Positions 34,860 to 44,899 of a stretch of DNA of 64,000 bases are shown here, in pieces. Numbering within the stretch: position 1 is the stretch's first letter; each line of letters opens with the position of its first letter. The DNA comes from Acidobacteriota bacterium (GTDB lineage: Bacteria > Acidobacteriota > Blastocatellia > UBA7656), in NCBI GenBank assembly GCA_040754075.1, contig JBFMDH010000020.1, positions 62,001 to 126,000 on the forward strand, read 5' to 3'. The notes under the pieces are model-generated. The model was not told where the DNA came from. It did no database searches and saw nothing but the letters and a program-made list of their open reading frames with translations. The translations under genes and the position numbers were made by a program.

Positions 34860-35942
34860 ATGTTCAAATTCAACATAGCCATTTTACTTTTCGCGGTTCT
34901 ATTTTTTGCGAGTCAGGTCCAAGCGCAAGACCCGCAAGACGAACCGATAAAACTGAAAAGCGATCTGGTGATGGTCACGGCATCGGTCATTGACCGTACC
35001 GGTCGGGTAATGAAATCGCTCAAAGCCGATGACTTCACGATTTACGAAGACGGCGTTAAACAACGCATCGAACATTTCGCGTCAACCGCCGAGCCGTTCA
35101 CCTTGATGTTGCTGTTAGACCTGTCGGGTTCGACGCAAAACGATTTGGCATTAATCAAACAGGCGGCTAAAAATTTCATCGCTGAACTGCGCGCACAGGA
35201 TAAAGTCGCGGTGATCATCTTCAGCGGTGAAGTTGAGTTGATTGCCGATTTCAAAGATTCGCGCGAGTCGGTCTTGCAAGCCATTGAAAAACTCGCGCCG
35301 GTCAGTTCACCGGAAGGTTACCGTTTCAGCGCCAAAACCGGCACCTCGTTTTATGACGCAATGTTTTTAGCCGTCGAAGACAGCCCGATGAAAACCATCG
35401 AAGGGCGCAAGGCAATTGTCTGTATGTCGGATGGCGTCGATTCGACCAGCAAGATGGATTACGCAGACATCTCGCAGTTGGTGGAAAAATCCGAAGCGTC
35501 GGTCTACTTTCTCGAACTCAATACCGAAGCCGCGACGCTTGCCAATTTACTCAAAGATAAAGCTGACCCTGCGTATTTGAATTTTTCGCCAGGTCAAATC
35601 AATCGCTACTATGATGAATATGCGCCCGAAGCGATGGAAAAACATCTGCCGCGTGATTTGCTTCCCAAAGAAGAGAAAGAAAAAATCAACATAGGTTTGT
35701 ATAAAATTGCGCGGCGCGATATGAAAGAACTCGCCGAACGCACAGGCGGACGCGAATACCCGGTGCGCACCTTGAATGATTTATCGGGCGTTTACAAACA
35801 GGTTGCTGACGATTTGCGCGCGCAGTATTCCATCGGCTATTACCCAACCAATGATAAACACGATAGCACCTGGCGAGCCATCAAAGTCGAATCGAAAAAA
35901 GGCGGCACAGTTCGCGCCCGCAGCGGTTACTGGGCGAAATAG
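34860..35942 (+). CDS. VWFA-related protein of the acidobacterial type
   Basis: 360 aa. Signal peptide 1-22 (ending QVQA), then a beta-rich domain (KLKSDLVMVTASVIDRTGRVMKSLKADDFTIYEDGVKQRIEHF) and a von Willebrand A domain with MIDAS residues DLSGST (87-92). This arrangement matches the VWFA-related domain expanded in Acidobacteria (the TIGR03436 type). Probably a periplasmic or surface adhesion/scaffold protein. The stop is followed by a family A hairpin into the next gene. Confidence 0.9.
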   Translation: MFKFNIAILLFAVLFFASQVQAQDPQDEPIKLKSDLVMVTASVIDRTGRVMKSLKADDFTIYEDGVKQRIEHFASTAEPFTLMLLLDLSGSTQNDLALIKQAAKNFIAELRAQDKVAVIIFSGEVELIADFKDSRESVLQAIEKLAPVSSPEGYRFSAKTGTSFYDAMFLAVEDSPMKTIEGRKAIVCMSDGVDSTSKMDYADISQLVEKSEASVYFLELNTEAATLANLLKDKADPAYLNFSPGQINRYYDEYAPEAMEKHLPRDLLPKEEKEKINIGLYKIARRDMKELAERTGGREYPVRTLNDLSGVYKQVADDLRAQYSIGYYPTNDKHDSTWRAIKVESKKGGTVRARSGYWAK

Positions 35943-35949
35943 AAATAAA

Positions 35950-36073
35950 AGTCTGGAGTCCGGAGTCCGGTGTCTGGGGTCAGAAATCGAGCAACGAATT
36001 TTTCATCGTCGCAGTTATAAGCCCTCTGGATTTAATCGCGGACACTGAACTCCAGACTTCAGACACCGGACTT
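35950..36073. repeat. Heptad-repeat hairpin, family A
   Basis: Left arm 35950-35982: GTCTGGA, GTCCGGA, GTCCGGT, GTCTGGG, GTCA. Right arm 36046-36073: TGAACTCCAG, ACTTCAG, ACACCGG, ACTT. Spans from seven bases after a stop codon to three bases before the next ATG (36077). Loop about 63 bp. No Shine-Dalgarno at the downstream start. Confidence 0.9.
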
Positions 36074-36076
36074 CTT

Positions 36077-37033
36077 ATGCTACTACTTCGAGAACACCAC
36101 ATCACCGAATTATTAGATATGCAAACGGCGCTTGAAGCGGTTGAAAGCGTTTTGCGCAATCAAGCCGAAGGCAAAGCCACCAATCGCCCGCGCTCGCGAG
36201 TTGCCATGCCGACTTCGCAGTTGCACGTTTTGTCGGCAGGCGATAGAAAGCAGAAAATTTACGGCTTGAAAACTTACACGGCATCGCGCAAAGGCGCGCG
36301 CTTTCTCGTCTTGCTTTACGAATCGGAGACCGGCGATTTGCTGGCGATGATGGAAGCCGACAAGCTCGGACAGATGCGCACCGGCGCGGCATCGGGCGTG
36401 GCAACCAAATACCTGGCGCGCGAGGATGCCGACACGGTTGGCATTTACGGAACCGGATGGCAGGCAGAAAGTCAGCTTGCGGCGGTCTGCGCCGTTAGAA
36501 AAATCAAATCGGTTAAAGCCTATAGTCGCAAACCGGAAAACCGGCGGGCATTCGCTGAAAAGATGTCTGCCGAGCTTGGCGTTGAAGTCATTCCGGTTGA
36601 AAAGCCCGCAGACGCGGCGCTCGGTCAATCCATCATCATCACGATTACCTCGGGGCGCGAACCTGTCTTGCTTGGTGAATGGCTCAGTGAAGGCGCGCAC
36701 ATCAATGCCGCAGGGTCGAACTTTTTATCGAAAGCTGAAATTGATACGGAAGCGGTGCGTCGCGCCAACCTCATCGCGGTTGATTCCATCGAGCAATCGA
36801 AAATCGAAGCGGGCGATTTGCTGCCGGCAATCGAACGCGGCGTGATTAGCTGGGACGCCGTTACGGAACTCGGGCACCTCATTGCCGGTCACATCAAAGG
36901 GCGAAACGATGAGCGAGACATCACCCTGTTTAAATCCAACGGCATCGCTCTTGAAGATATTTCCACGGCGCTTCGCGTTTATCAGTTGGCAAAAGCGCGC
37001 GGCATCGGCGAAGAAATCAGATTATGGCAATAG
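36077..37033 (+). CDS. Ornithine cyclodeaminase/mu-crystallin family protein
   Basis: 318 aa. MLLLREHHITELLDMQTALEAVESVL, KIYGLKTYT, LGQMRTGAASGVATKYLAREDADTVGIYGTGWQAESQLAAV (Rossmann loop) and INAAGSNFLSKAEID mark the family. Members catalyse NAD-linked reactions on ornithine, alanine, lysine-derived imines or similar. Substrate cannot be fixed. The start has no Shine-Dalgarno; it abuts the heptad hairpin. Confidence 0.85.
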   Translation: MLLLREHHITELLDMQTALEAVESVLRNQAEGKATNRPRSRVAMPTSQLHVLSAGDRKQKIYGLKTYTASRKGARFLVLLYESETGDLLAMMEADKLGQMRTGAASGVATKYLAREDADTVGIYGTGWQAESQLAAVCAVRKIKSVKAYSRKPENRRAFAEKMSAELGVEVIPVEKPADAALGQSIIITITSGREPVLLGEWLSEGAHINAAGSNFLSKAEIDTEAVRRANLIAVDSIEQSKIEAGDLLPAIERGVISWDAVTELGHLIAGHIKGRNDERDITLFKSNGIALEDISTALRVYQLAKARGIGEEIRLWQ

Positions 37034-37084
37034 TTTATTGAAAAGTTTGGAAATTCAAATTGATAAGGCCTCTCCTCATTTGAG

Positions 37085-37921
37085 ATGAAATCGGATAAGC
37101 GCGATAGCCCGTTGCACCTGGTGTCGGTATCGTTTTCGGATACCGAGATACTTGAAATGTTTCATCAGGATGCGGACGCTGCCTGGCGGATTTTCATTGA
37201 CCGCCATGCCGATACCATCTTTTCCTCACTGCGCTATCTCGGATTCGATTATGACCAGGCAATGGACAGATTCATCTACATTTGCGAAAAACTTTGCGAA
37301 GATGATTTTCGCCGGTTAAAAGGGGTGCGGTATGCGGGTACGCATGGCGATTTGATTCCCTGGCTCAGGCAAGTAGTTAAAAATCTTTCCATCAATTGGG
37401 TGTGGTCTCAAGAGGGCAGAAAACGCCTGTTGAAACCCATCAAACAATTACCGGCGCGTGACCAACGAATTTTTGAACTGTATTTCTGGAAAGGTCTGTT
37501 GCCTTCGGCAATCCAGGAAGAGTTGCAGCGTGAACAAGCGATTGAACTGGTCGAAGTGATGGAAGCGTTGGAAAGAATTTTTGCCGCATTAAGCCAGAAA
37601 AAACTCTGGCGATTATTGAGTAATCTGGCGCGACAGCGCGGCGTCGTATCGCTTGAGGAAAACGAGAGCGAAAGCGGCATCGGCATTCAACCGGTTTTCG
37701 CCGGTGCCAGCCCCGAAGAAGCGTTGATATACAAAGAAACGCAGGAACATTTGGATCAGGCGTTGACAAAACTGACGGCAAGAGAACGACTGACGATTCA
37801 ATTGCGCTTTGAGGACTGTAGAACCCATCAAGATATAGCCGAGTTGCTACAGATCAGTGACCGTGAAGTCAAAAGCTGTCTGAGGGGCGCGTTGAAAAAA
37901 CTTGCGACAGCGTTGAAGTAA
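37085..37921 (+). CDS. Sigma-70 family RNA polymerase sigma factor
   Basis: 278 aa. An N-terminal region-2-like domain (about residues 25-110, WRIFIDRHADTIFSSLRYLGFDYDQAMDRF, then HGDLIPWLRQVVKNLSINW) and a C-terminal region 4 helix-turn-helix (about 232-272, LTARERLTIQLRFEDCRTHQDIAELLQISDREVKSCLRGALKKLA). A middle region with a second HTH-like stretch (LPARDQRIFELYFWKGLLPSAIQEEL) separates them, longer than a plain ECF factor. The next gene is a zinc-finger anti-sigma factor, so this is probably a signal-responsive sigma factor for the CHAT locus. Confidence 0.85.
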   Translation: MKSDKRDSPLHLVSVSFSDTEILEMFHQDADAAWRIFIDRHADTIFSSLRYLGFDYDQAMDRFIYICEKLCEDDFRRLKGVRYAGTHGDLIPWLRQVVKNLSINWVWSQEGRKRLLKPIKQLPARDQRIFELYFWKGLLPSAIQEELQREQAIELVEVMEALERIFAALSQKKLWRLLSNLARQRGVVSLEENESESGIGIQPVFAGASPEEALIYKETQEHLDQALTKLTARERLTIQLRFEDCRTHQDIAELLQISDREVKSCLRGALKKLATALK

Positions 37922-37958
37922 TTCGTTTTTGTCTGTTGATGATTAACAGGGTGATTTT

Positions 37959-38633
37959 ATGTCTGGCAACCAATGTTTAACGAAAGCGGAATTGCGGAAT
38001 TTTCTTGCAGGCGCAGGTTCGCCCGCAATCCGCGAAACCATCGAACAGCATTTGAGTTTATGTGGCGGGTGTCGTCAATTGCTGGTCGCGCAACAGGAGT
38101 TGTCGAAAGTTCCCCCTGATGAACTGCGCGCTCCCGAATGGTTAAAAGCGCAAGCGCAAGTTTTACCGAATAAAAAAAATCGATTTGCTGCGATCTGGTC
38201 AGGGGATTGGCGACGCGGGTTGGCAGTGGCGGCATCGTTGATTGTGATTATGGGCTTAGCGTGGTTCTTTATTCTTCGCCCGACTCATCAACCCGCGTCG
38301 CCGCAAGAGACTTGGCGGCAAGAAGCGTCGTTACTCGCTTCTCCGTTGCTGCTTGCCCCCGTCAACGGAGCGGTTGTCCACACCACAACCATCGAATTTC
38401 AATGGTCTGAAGTTGAAGGCGCAGACCATTATCTGTTTACCCTCTTAAATGATAAAGGCGACATCCTGTTCCAATCCACGACCCGCGAAGGCAAGTTGCG
38501 CTTGTCAACAACCGAAGCCGCGCTACGAGACGCGCAGGTTTATTACTGGTATGTCGGGGCGAAATCGGCGTTTGGCATGACCGCAGAATCGCCGGTCGGC
38601 AAATTTACTCTGACAATTGAACGCGAAAACTGA
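37959..38633 (+). CDS. Zinc-finger transmembrane anti-sigma factor
   Basis: 224 aa. The N-terminal cytosolic domain has the HxxxCxxC motif in EQHLSLCGGC, typical of ZAS anti-sigma factors. One membrane segment follows (about residues 84-106, LAVAASLIVIMGLAWFFIL). The periplasmic part is fibronectin/beta-sandwich-like (FQWSEVEGADHYLFTLLNDKG, VYYWYVGAKSAFG). It would hold the upstream sigma factor inactive until a signal arrives. Only 9 bp separate it from the CHAT gene. Confidence 0.85.
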   Translation: MSGNQCLTKAELRNFLAGAGSPAIRETIEQHLSLCGGCRQLLVAQQELSKVPPDELRAPEWLKAQAQVLPNKKNRFAAIWSGDWRRGLAVAASLIVIMGLAWFFILRPTHQPASPQETWRQEASLLASPLLLAPVNGAVVHTTTIEFQWSEVEGADHYLFTLLNDKGDILFQSTTREGKLRLSTTEAALRDAQVYYWYVGAKSAFGMTAESPVGKFTLTIEREN

Positions 38634-38642
38634 GAGGCAAAA

Positions 38643-41570
38643 TTGGCACATTGGCGCGATACCCTAAGGCGCTTGCGATTGCGGAAAAAATCGGTTTTCC
38701 GCATAGCCGGACTCTGTGTTGCGCTCATTCTGCTTACCGCAATCGCTTTAACTTTGCGCGCTCCGGTGAGCGTTTTCTTTTTCAATCGCGGACTGCAAGC
38801 CAAACGCCTTTGGCAGCTTGATGTCGCCATCAGCCATTTCAATAGAGCTTTGAGCCTTAATCAAAATTTCTCAGCCGCCCGACTTGAAAAAGCTTTGTGC
38901 CTGCAACAGCGAGGCAATTTTATCGAAGCGCGACAGACCTTGGCGGCGTTCGCGCCCGAAGCCCTCGAAGACCCCGCTTTACAGGCGCGTTGGTTGAATG
39001 CCCTGGGCGTCAACTATTTCAATACCGGTGAAGCCGAAGCGGCAATTGAAAGTCAGGCGCGCAGTCTGGCATTGGCGCAAGAATTGGCTGACCGCCAATT
39101 GATCGCTCAGATACTGATAGATTGGGGGCGGGTAATCTATCACCTCAAAGGCGAACCGCAACAGGCGTTGGACTATTTAACTCAGGCGCTGGAAATGGGT
39201 CGCGCCCTCAATGACGAACTCATAGAGGCTGACGCCTTGCGCAACATCGGCGCGGTTAAATGGTGGTTTCAAGGCGAACTCGAAAATCCCCTGACCACCT
39301 ACTACGAACCGGCTCTGCAAATTTACTGGCGGCATAATCAGTTGCGCGGCACCGCTATTACGCTTTGCAACATCTCGTTGATTCATCTCTACAAGGGAGA
39401 CTTTTTTGAATTTCTAAAATTGCAAAACGAGAGCCTCGAACTCAAACGGCGCATCGGCGACTGGGCGGGATTATGCGATTCCTATGCATTTCTCGGTCAG
39501 GCATACAATGATTGGGGCAATCCGAGAAAAGCCAGTGAATTTTATTCGCAGAGTATTGCTTTGAGTCGGGCAGGCGGCTACAAACTGATTCCTGCTGAAG
39601 AAGCTTTGATTGCCGCCATCTCTCTGCAAACCGGCGATTACGCGCAAACTTTGGAATTGCTCAACCGCGTTCTGGAAAGCGAAGACCAAAAATCCTTAGT
39701 TTATAAATATACGGTCGCGCGCATCGGTTATGCCCATTTGTTAAACGGCGATGTCGAAGCCGCGAAAACCTATCTGGAGCGGGCGCTGGCAATCGGACGC
39801 GCCGCCGGCTCAAGCGATGAGCGCTTTGTTGTGACCCTTATCTCTTTGCTGGGCGAGTGTCACTTGAAACTTGGCAATTTAGCAGAGGCATCTGCTTTGG
39901 TTGAAGAAGCTGACCGCTTCACCCTCACGGAACTTGAGGAAGGTCGGTCAATTAACCTGACGGTGTTAAAAGCCCAGCTAATGAATCAGCAGCAGCGTCG
40001 TCGCGAAGCGCTCAATTATTTAACCGAAGCTGCCGAGATTGACGCGCGGATTTTCAGAACCTCAGATGCCTTGCCGGTTGTCGGACAAAATCAACACACT
40101 TACGATGTCATCTTCAATCTGCTGCTTGAATCCACAACGGCGTCCAAAATAACGCCTCAACCGTACTCAGCCGAAGAACTGACATTTCGTTTTCTTGAAC
40201 AGTTGCGTTACCGCTCGCTGAAAAATTTTGTCAGACAGATGAGCGGCAGAAAAACCAATGCTCCATTGCAAAGTCGCGAAGAACAGCAAGCCGTCTTGAA
40301 AATCCGGCGACTGGCGGAAAAGCTAAAACGCGAAGCCAGCGCCGCGCTACGGCAAGAACTCTATAAGGCTTATGGCGAATACGAAGACCTGTTGTTGCAA
40401 AACGAACTCAACAATCCGCAATATCGCTTGCTACGCGAAGCCAAACCCCTGACCTTGAAAGAAGTTCGTCAAAGTCTGGATGAAAAAACCGCACTGCTAC
40501 AGTACTTCTTTATCGGCAATCGCACCTATGCGTTAGTGATTACCCGCGCCGCCGTTCGCGCGCTGCAATTACCGATTACCAAAGTCAATCTCTCTGCCAA
40601 AATCAGATTGTTTCGCGCCCTGTTGCTCAGTGATTCGCCTACGCAACCTTCAATGCCGCAACTTGCGGCAGATGATTGGCAACCGGTAGCCATAGATTTG
40701 CGTCAAGCGTTGATTACGCCGATTGAACAAACCGGACAGCTTGCCGACACCACTCGTTTGGGATTGATTCCTTTCGGCGCTATGCATGATCTGCCGTTTG
40801 CGGCGTTGCTGCGCATGGATAACCGGCATCAGCAATTTTTGATTGAAGATTACACCCTGTTTCAAACACCGACCGGCTCCTTTTTAGCTGACGCCTTGCA
40901 GCGCGCGCCAACGCAAAAATTGCCGCAGAGTTTGACAATGCTCAGTTTCGGACTCAATGAAACCGATGAACCGGAATTGCTGCCGCTTGCCTATGCCGCT
41001 CAGGAAGCGGAAGCGGTCGCGCAAATTTTTCAGGGTGAAACGCGCATCGGCAAGGCGGCAACCGAGAGTGAACTGGCGCAACTTGCGCCCCATTTCAAGT
41101 ATCTGCACTTAGCCACACACGCGGTCTCTGAACCCCAAATGCCGCTGCTATCCAGGCTTAAATTACACAGCTCGCCTGATAGCGACGGCAATTTGACGGT
41201 GAAAGAAATTTTTGAACTGGGATTGCAAGCCGAACTGGTTACGCTGGGCGCTTGCCAAACCGGACAGAGTTTTTCTGCAAGCGGCAATGAATTTGCCGAT
41301 GGCGACCGCATCGGGCTGATTGATGCGTTTTTGCGCGCCGGAGCCAACAGCGTTTTTGCCAGTCTGCTGCCCGTCAGTGACCGACCGACCGCCGAATTTA
41401 TGAAAACCTTTTATCAAAATCTCCGCTCGCTTGATAAAGCCGAAGCTCTGGCGCAAACCCAAAGAGCCATGCTCAAAGGCAACCTCACGGTGGTTGAAAA
41501 TCACGGCAATCGCCCGCTCACCCACCCGCGTTACTGGTCGCCGTTTATCCTGGTCGGCAATTATCGCTGA
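38643..41570 (+). CDS. Membrane-anchored TPR-CHAT protein
   Basis: 975 aa, starting at TTG 38643 with GAGAGG upstream. One membrane segment (about 19-40), then some ten TPR-type helical pairs (about 45-450), then a C-terminal CHAT caspase-like domain (about 600-975). The catalytic dyad is visible as H826 (LHLATHAVSE) and C871 (VTLGACQTG). CHAT proteases with TPRs are known in bacterial immune and signalling systems and as separase relatives, but many genomic copies have unknown targets. It is the third gene of a sigma/anti-sigma/CHAT unit. Confidence 0.88.
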   Translation: MAHWRDTLRRLRLRKKSVFRIAGLCVALILLTAIALTLRAPVSVFFFNRGLQAKRLWQLDVAISHFNRALSLNQNFSAARLEKALCLQQRGNFIEARQTLAAFAPEALEDPALQARWLNALGVNYFNTGEAEAAIESQARSLALAQELADRQLIAQILIDWGRVIYHLKGEPQQALDYLTQALEMGRALNDELIEADALRNIGAVKWWFQGELENPLTTYYEPALQIYWRHNQLRGTAITLCNISLIHLYKGDFFEFLKLQNESLELKRRIGDWAGLCDSYAFLGQAYNDWGNPRKASEFYSQSIALSRAGGYKLIPAEEALIAAISLQTGDYAQTLELLNRVLESEDQKSLVYKYTVARIGYAHLLNGDVEAAKTYLERALAIGRAAGSSDERFVVTLISLLGECHLKLGNLAEASALVEEADRFTLTELEEGRSINLTVLKAQLMNQQQRRREALNYLTEAAEIDARIFRTSDALPVVGQNQHTYDVIFNLLLESTTASKITPQPYSAEELTFRFLEQLRYRSLKNFVRQMSGRKTNAPLQSREEQQAVLKIRRLAEKLKREASAALRQELYKAYGEYEDLLLQNELNNPQYRLLREAKPLTLKEVRQSLDEKTALLQYFFIGNRTYALVITRAAVRALQLPITKVNLSAKIRLFRALLLSDSPTQPSMPQLAADDWQPVAIDLRQALITPIEQTGQLADTTRLGLIPFGAMHDLPFAALLRMDNRHQQFLIEDYTLFQTPTGSFLADALQRAPTQKLPQSLTMLSFGLNETDEPELLPLAYAAQEAEAVAQIFQGETRIGKAATESELAQLAPHFKYLHLATHAVSEPQMPLLSRLKLHSSPDSDGNLTVKEIFELGLQAELVTLGACQTGQSFSASGNEFADGDRIGLIDAFLRAGANSVFASLLPVSDRPTAEFMKTFYQNLRSLDKAEALAQTQRAMLKGNLTVVENHGNRPLTHPRYWSPFILVGNYR

Positions 41571-41671
41571 AATTTTTCTCAATCCGTCATCGCAAAAATC
41601 ATAATGTCTGTTGAAACTTAGTGGACAACATTTTCAGAAATCTCTCCGAAAGCAGGACGGAAGGCGAAATC

Positions 41672-42043
41672 ATGCGCGTCTCGATTTTAACCTTTTTGCT
41701 CGGCGGTTTGCTGTTTGCGGCAACCTCGCTGACTGCATTTGAGCAGTCTTTCAGAGTGCGCGCGGGAAATTCCGTTTTTAGCGAAAGGACAACGATAAGC
41801 ATTGCCATTGATGGCGAAGATTGCGCCTGCGCTACCGCGCCAACAAAAGCGCAGGCTGACGCTCAAGGATACGCAACCGTGCTTATCAAAGCGGATTGTG
41901 TGACCGTAGATACGACGAAGTGTCGGGCAACGGCTTGGGCGGAAGCAATGGCAGGAGGCAAGCTTACAAGGTTTACCGGAAGCGCCCGACTGGTGGCAAC
42001 CTCTAGTGGAATTTATATCAGCACGGTCGTGCTGACGCCTTAA
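41672..42043 (+). CDS. Small exported protein of the CHAT locus
   Basis: 123 aa from ATG 41672, with GGAAGG ahead. Signal peptide MRVSILTFLLGGLLFAATSLTA, then a mature beta-rich domain with four cysteines (EDCACAT, KADC, TKCRA) that may form two disulfides. An Ig/transthyretin-like fold is possible. No family recognised. Its role is inferred only from position. Confidence 0.55.
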   Translation: MRVSILTFLLGGLLFAATSLTAFEQSFRVRAGNSVFSERTTISIAIDGEDCACATAPTKAQADAQGYATVLIKADCVTVDTTKCRATAWAEAMAGGKLTRFTGSARLVATSSGIYISTVVLTP

Positions 42044-42239
42044 AAACTTTTTTTTCTCGTTCTGCCAAATCGTAAAAAATGTCTGTTGTAGGTAAGTGAA
42101 ACCTGGATTGCTCTCTCTAAAACTATCGGTAGCGATGTGCCTGTAAAGTTTCGTCCGGTCGGATGCGACAATGCGGTTTGGCAATCCACGCCATCGTTAT
42201 CGTGCAAATCAATCTGACAGGTAAAGGAGAATCGAAATC

Positions 42240-42611
42240 ATGAGTAAAAAACCGCTCGCTGGTTTCATTACCATCAGCCTAATTTTTTTGAGCGTCAGCG
42301 CCAGTTATGCATTTTTCAGCGGCACCGCTACAGCCACCGGCACGAATGAAAATTTAGATACTGCAAAATACGCAGAGATTATTGAAAAACGAGGGACGGG
42401 CGGGTTGGAGATTCTGGGCGTCGAAATCAAAAATAAATTCGGTCGCGTGAAAAACAACAGTTGGCGGGTCGTGGAAGGAAAGACCAGTTCCTCGCCAACC
42501 CTGGAATTCACCCCGCCACTGGAAAAAGATGATTATGTCCATATCGATTTAAAAACCGGAAACGGCGGCGACCACGGTTATCTCGACCTGAAATTCACCA
42601 ATAAGTTGTGA
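42240..42611 (+). CDS. Small exported protein of unknown function
   Basis: 123 aa. Signal peptide MSKKPLAGFITISLIFLSVSASYA, then a polar, glycine-rich mature region (FFSGTATATGTNENLDTAKYAE, TGNGGDHGYLDLKFTNKL), no cysteines. AAAGGAGAA precedes the ATG. Not recognised. Confidence 0.55.
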   Translation: MSKKPLAGFITISLIFLSVSASYAFFSGTATATGTNENLDTAKYAEIIEKRGTGGLEILGVEIKNKFGRVKNNSWRVVEGKTSSSPTLEFTPPLEKDDYVHIDLKTGNGGDHGYLDLKFTNKL

Positions 42612-42700
42612 GGAGAAACAACTGCGGAGTTGTGCGGCGCTTCATCGCCGGCGGCTCCGCAATTTGCAATAACCGGTTGTTCACCCAAAGAGGAGAATTC

Positions 42701-43150
42701 ATGAAAAAGATTGGTATCAGCATTTTGGGAATCTTGTGCTTTTCAACACTCGGCTTTGCCTTGAGCCTTGACCTGCAACAGGATATTGACCGGCTCGAAA
42801 GAGCCATCAGTTATGCGCGCACTGCCATAGCCTATTGCGCCGACCAACTTGATAAGTTACAACCGCCACCCGTCAATGCCTCCGAAGAGGAACGCAAAAA
42901 TTTCGAGGAGACCTTAAAACAACTCGAAAGGTGTATCTTCCAAGCTCAGGAACGGCTCGATAATCTTAAAAAGCAGTTAGCCGAGTTGTTAAGCAGGCTG
43001 CCGACTATCGAACAGCAACCGCACCGAGAAGACCCTGAAATTCGCAGGCTGCGCGAGCGCCTCAAAGAAGCGCAAAAACAACTCGAAGAAGACCAGAAAA
43101 AGATAGATGCCTTGAAAGCGAAAGTTGAAAAACTTCTGAATCCGCGCTGA
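42701..43150 (+). CDS. Exported coiled-coil protein
   Basis: 149 aa. Signal peptide MKKIGISILGILCFSTLGFA followed by almost continuous helix with heptad spacing: LDLQQDIDRLERAISYARTAIAYCADQLDKL, then ETLKQLERCIFQAQERLDNLKKQLAELLSRL and RRLRERLKEAQKQLEEDQKKIDALKAKVEKLL. It would form a long coiled coil in the periplasm or envelope. Two cysteines (in AYCAD and ERCIF) could crosslink chains. AGAGGAG lies ahead of the ATG. Confidence 0.7.
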   Translation: MKKIGISILGILCFSTLGFALSLDLQQDIDRLERAISYARTAIAYCADQLDKLQPPPVNASEEERKNFEETLKQLERCIFQAQERLDNLKKQLAELLSRLPTIEQQPHREDPEIRRLRERLKEAQKQLEEDQKKIDALKAKVEKLLNPR

Positions 43151-43191
43151 CGACACTCTACCTGACTCCATCTAAGGATTATCACCGAGCT

Positions 43192-44868
43192 ATGAAATCG
43201 AAATACTTTTTAGCAATTCTCTGCGTCGCGTTCACCGGTTGTTTCGTTCAAAGTGCGCCGGTTGCGGATTTATCTTCTGAGGCTGGTTCACGCGAAGCGA
43301 AAAATCAACCATCCGGTGAAATGTCGCCGGCAATCGTAGCTTTCGGACAAGCGAAAAAAGCCGATGGCATCTATATCATTTTTGACGCTTCGGGTTCGAT
43401 GGCGGCACAACTGCCCGATAAGACCAGCAAGATTCAAGTTGCCAAACAGGTCTTGAAGGATTTCGTCGCGCGCCCATTCGCGGGGTATGAATTGGCGCTA
43501 CGGGTTTATGGACATCGTAATAAAGAAGACTGTACGGATTCACAATTACTGATTCCATTTAACTCGCCGGACAAAGTGGTCGCCGAACTGGACAAGCAGA
43601 TAAACCGCATCAACGCCCTTGGCAGAACCCCGATCACCTACAGCCTTACGCAAGCGTTGCAGGATTTCGGTGACCGCAATGGTGAAATCATCCTCATCAG
43701 TGATGGCATTGAGTCATGCCAGGCAGACCCTTGCGCGCTGGTTCGGGAATGGAAAAACCAAAATGTAAAAATCCGCGTTCACGTCGTCGGCTTCGGGCTT
43801 GCAAGCAAAGAGAAAGAAACCCTCAGATGTATATCCGAAGCCGCGGGCACCGCCTACCACGATGCCCACTCGGCAACGGCGCTGGCTGCTGAATTGGTCA
43901 AGATTCAGCAAGAAACTGTCGCCGCTTCCTTGATTTTGCAGGGCGTTGATTCGTCGGGCAAAAGCATTGCGGTAAGCGGCATACTGGCGCGCGCTGGCAA
44001 GGAAATTTACAAGGTCAGCAGCGAACACCACAACACCGTGCAAGCAGGCGCCTATCTGTTGACGGCTGGCGTGCTGACGCAAAACGGCAACCTCTACAAA
44101 CCAACCATACAAAAAGTTGAAATGCGTGACAGCGAACCGACACTTATCAAAGTTATGGCGGCAATCCCCCCGTCGGTTCGTGCCCGTTTTATCAACCGAG
44201 GTGAAACGCAAAGCGGCTCGCTCATTCACGCTTATCAAAACGGAAAAGTGGTTTTCAGTTTTCGTCCGACTGATGAAGTTTACCTCGATGAAGGCACTTA
44301 TGAATTTCGCGCCCGTCCCAATGCGGCGAATGATTTGTCGGTAAGCGAAACCTTTGCCGCCGGAGACCATAAGGAAATCGTTTTTGGTATGACCCACACC
44401 GTTAAAGTAACCGTGAAGATGGTTGCTTCCGGTTCGGGCGAGTGGTTTCGTGAAAATTACGAACTCTGGCAAAACGGTGAAAAGAAATATGTCATTCACG
44501 TGGTAAACGGCGCGACGGTTATTCCCGGCGTCTATGATGTGGTTTTACCTAACCGTCTGGCTGCCTACACCAAGAAGAGCACTGTCATAACCGAAGAAAA
44601 AGTTCAGCATTTCGACATCTCCGTTCCCGTCGGTTATGTGACATTCATTTATCAAAAAGCCGATGGCAGCCCGGATAAAAACGACCGATGTTTTGTCGCT
44701 CGAATGGGCGGCAATGAAAATATTTTCAGACACGCGGGGGTGAAATATCCGTTTACCGCCGGGCGATACAGGGTTAGCGGATGGCAGCAAAAGGGCGATT
44801 ACAACCCGATCATTTTTGAAGTACACGAAGGTCAAGAGCAAACGGTTGTCCTGCGCGCTAAAAAATGA
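43192..44868 (+). CDS. VWA-domain lipoprotein-like protein
   Basis: 558 aa. N-terminus MKSKYFLAILCVAFTGC has a lipobox-like end at C17. A von Willebrand A domain follows (about 58-235) with MIDAS residues DASGSM at 65-70. The second half is made of beta-sandwich repeats (about 250-558) without recognised domains. An outer-membrane or periplasmic VWA protein next to a coiled-coil and a CsgG protein suggests an envelope assembly or surveillance complex. Confidence 0.8.
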   Translation: MKSKYFLAILCVAFTGCFVQSAPVADLSSEAGSREAKNQPSGEMSPAIVAFGQAKKADGIYIIFDASGSMAAQLPDKTSKIQVAKQVLKDFVARPFAGYELALRVYGHRNKEDCTDSQLLIPFNSPDKVVAELDKQINRINALGRTPITYSLTQALQDFGDRNGEIILISDGIESCQADPCALVREWKNQNVKIRVHVVGFGLASKEKETLRCISEAAGTAYHDAHSATALAAELVKIQQETVAASLILQGVDSSGKSIAVSGILARAGKEIYKVSSEHHNTVQAGAYLLTAGVLTQNGNLYKPTIQKVEMRDSEPTLIKVMAAIPPSVRARFINRGETQSGSLIHAYQNGKVVFSFRPTDEVYLDEGTYEFRARPNAANDLSVSETFAAGDHKEIVFGMTHTVKVTVKMVASGSGEWFRENYELWQNGEKKYVIHVVNGATVIPGVYDVVLPNRLAAYTKKSTVITEEKVQHFDISVPVGYVTFIYQKADGSPDKNDRCFVARMGGNENIFRHAGVKYPFTAGRYRVSGWQQKGDYNPIIFEVHEGQEQTVVLRAKK

Positions 44869-44899
44869 ATGCGCCGCAGAAAATTTCCTTGGAGGTAAA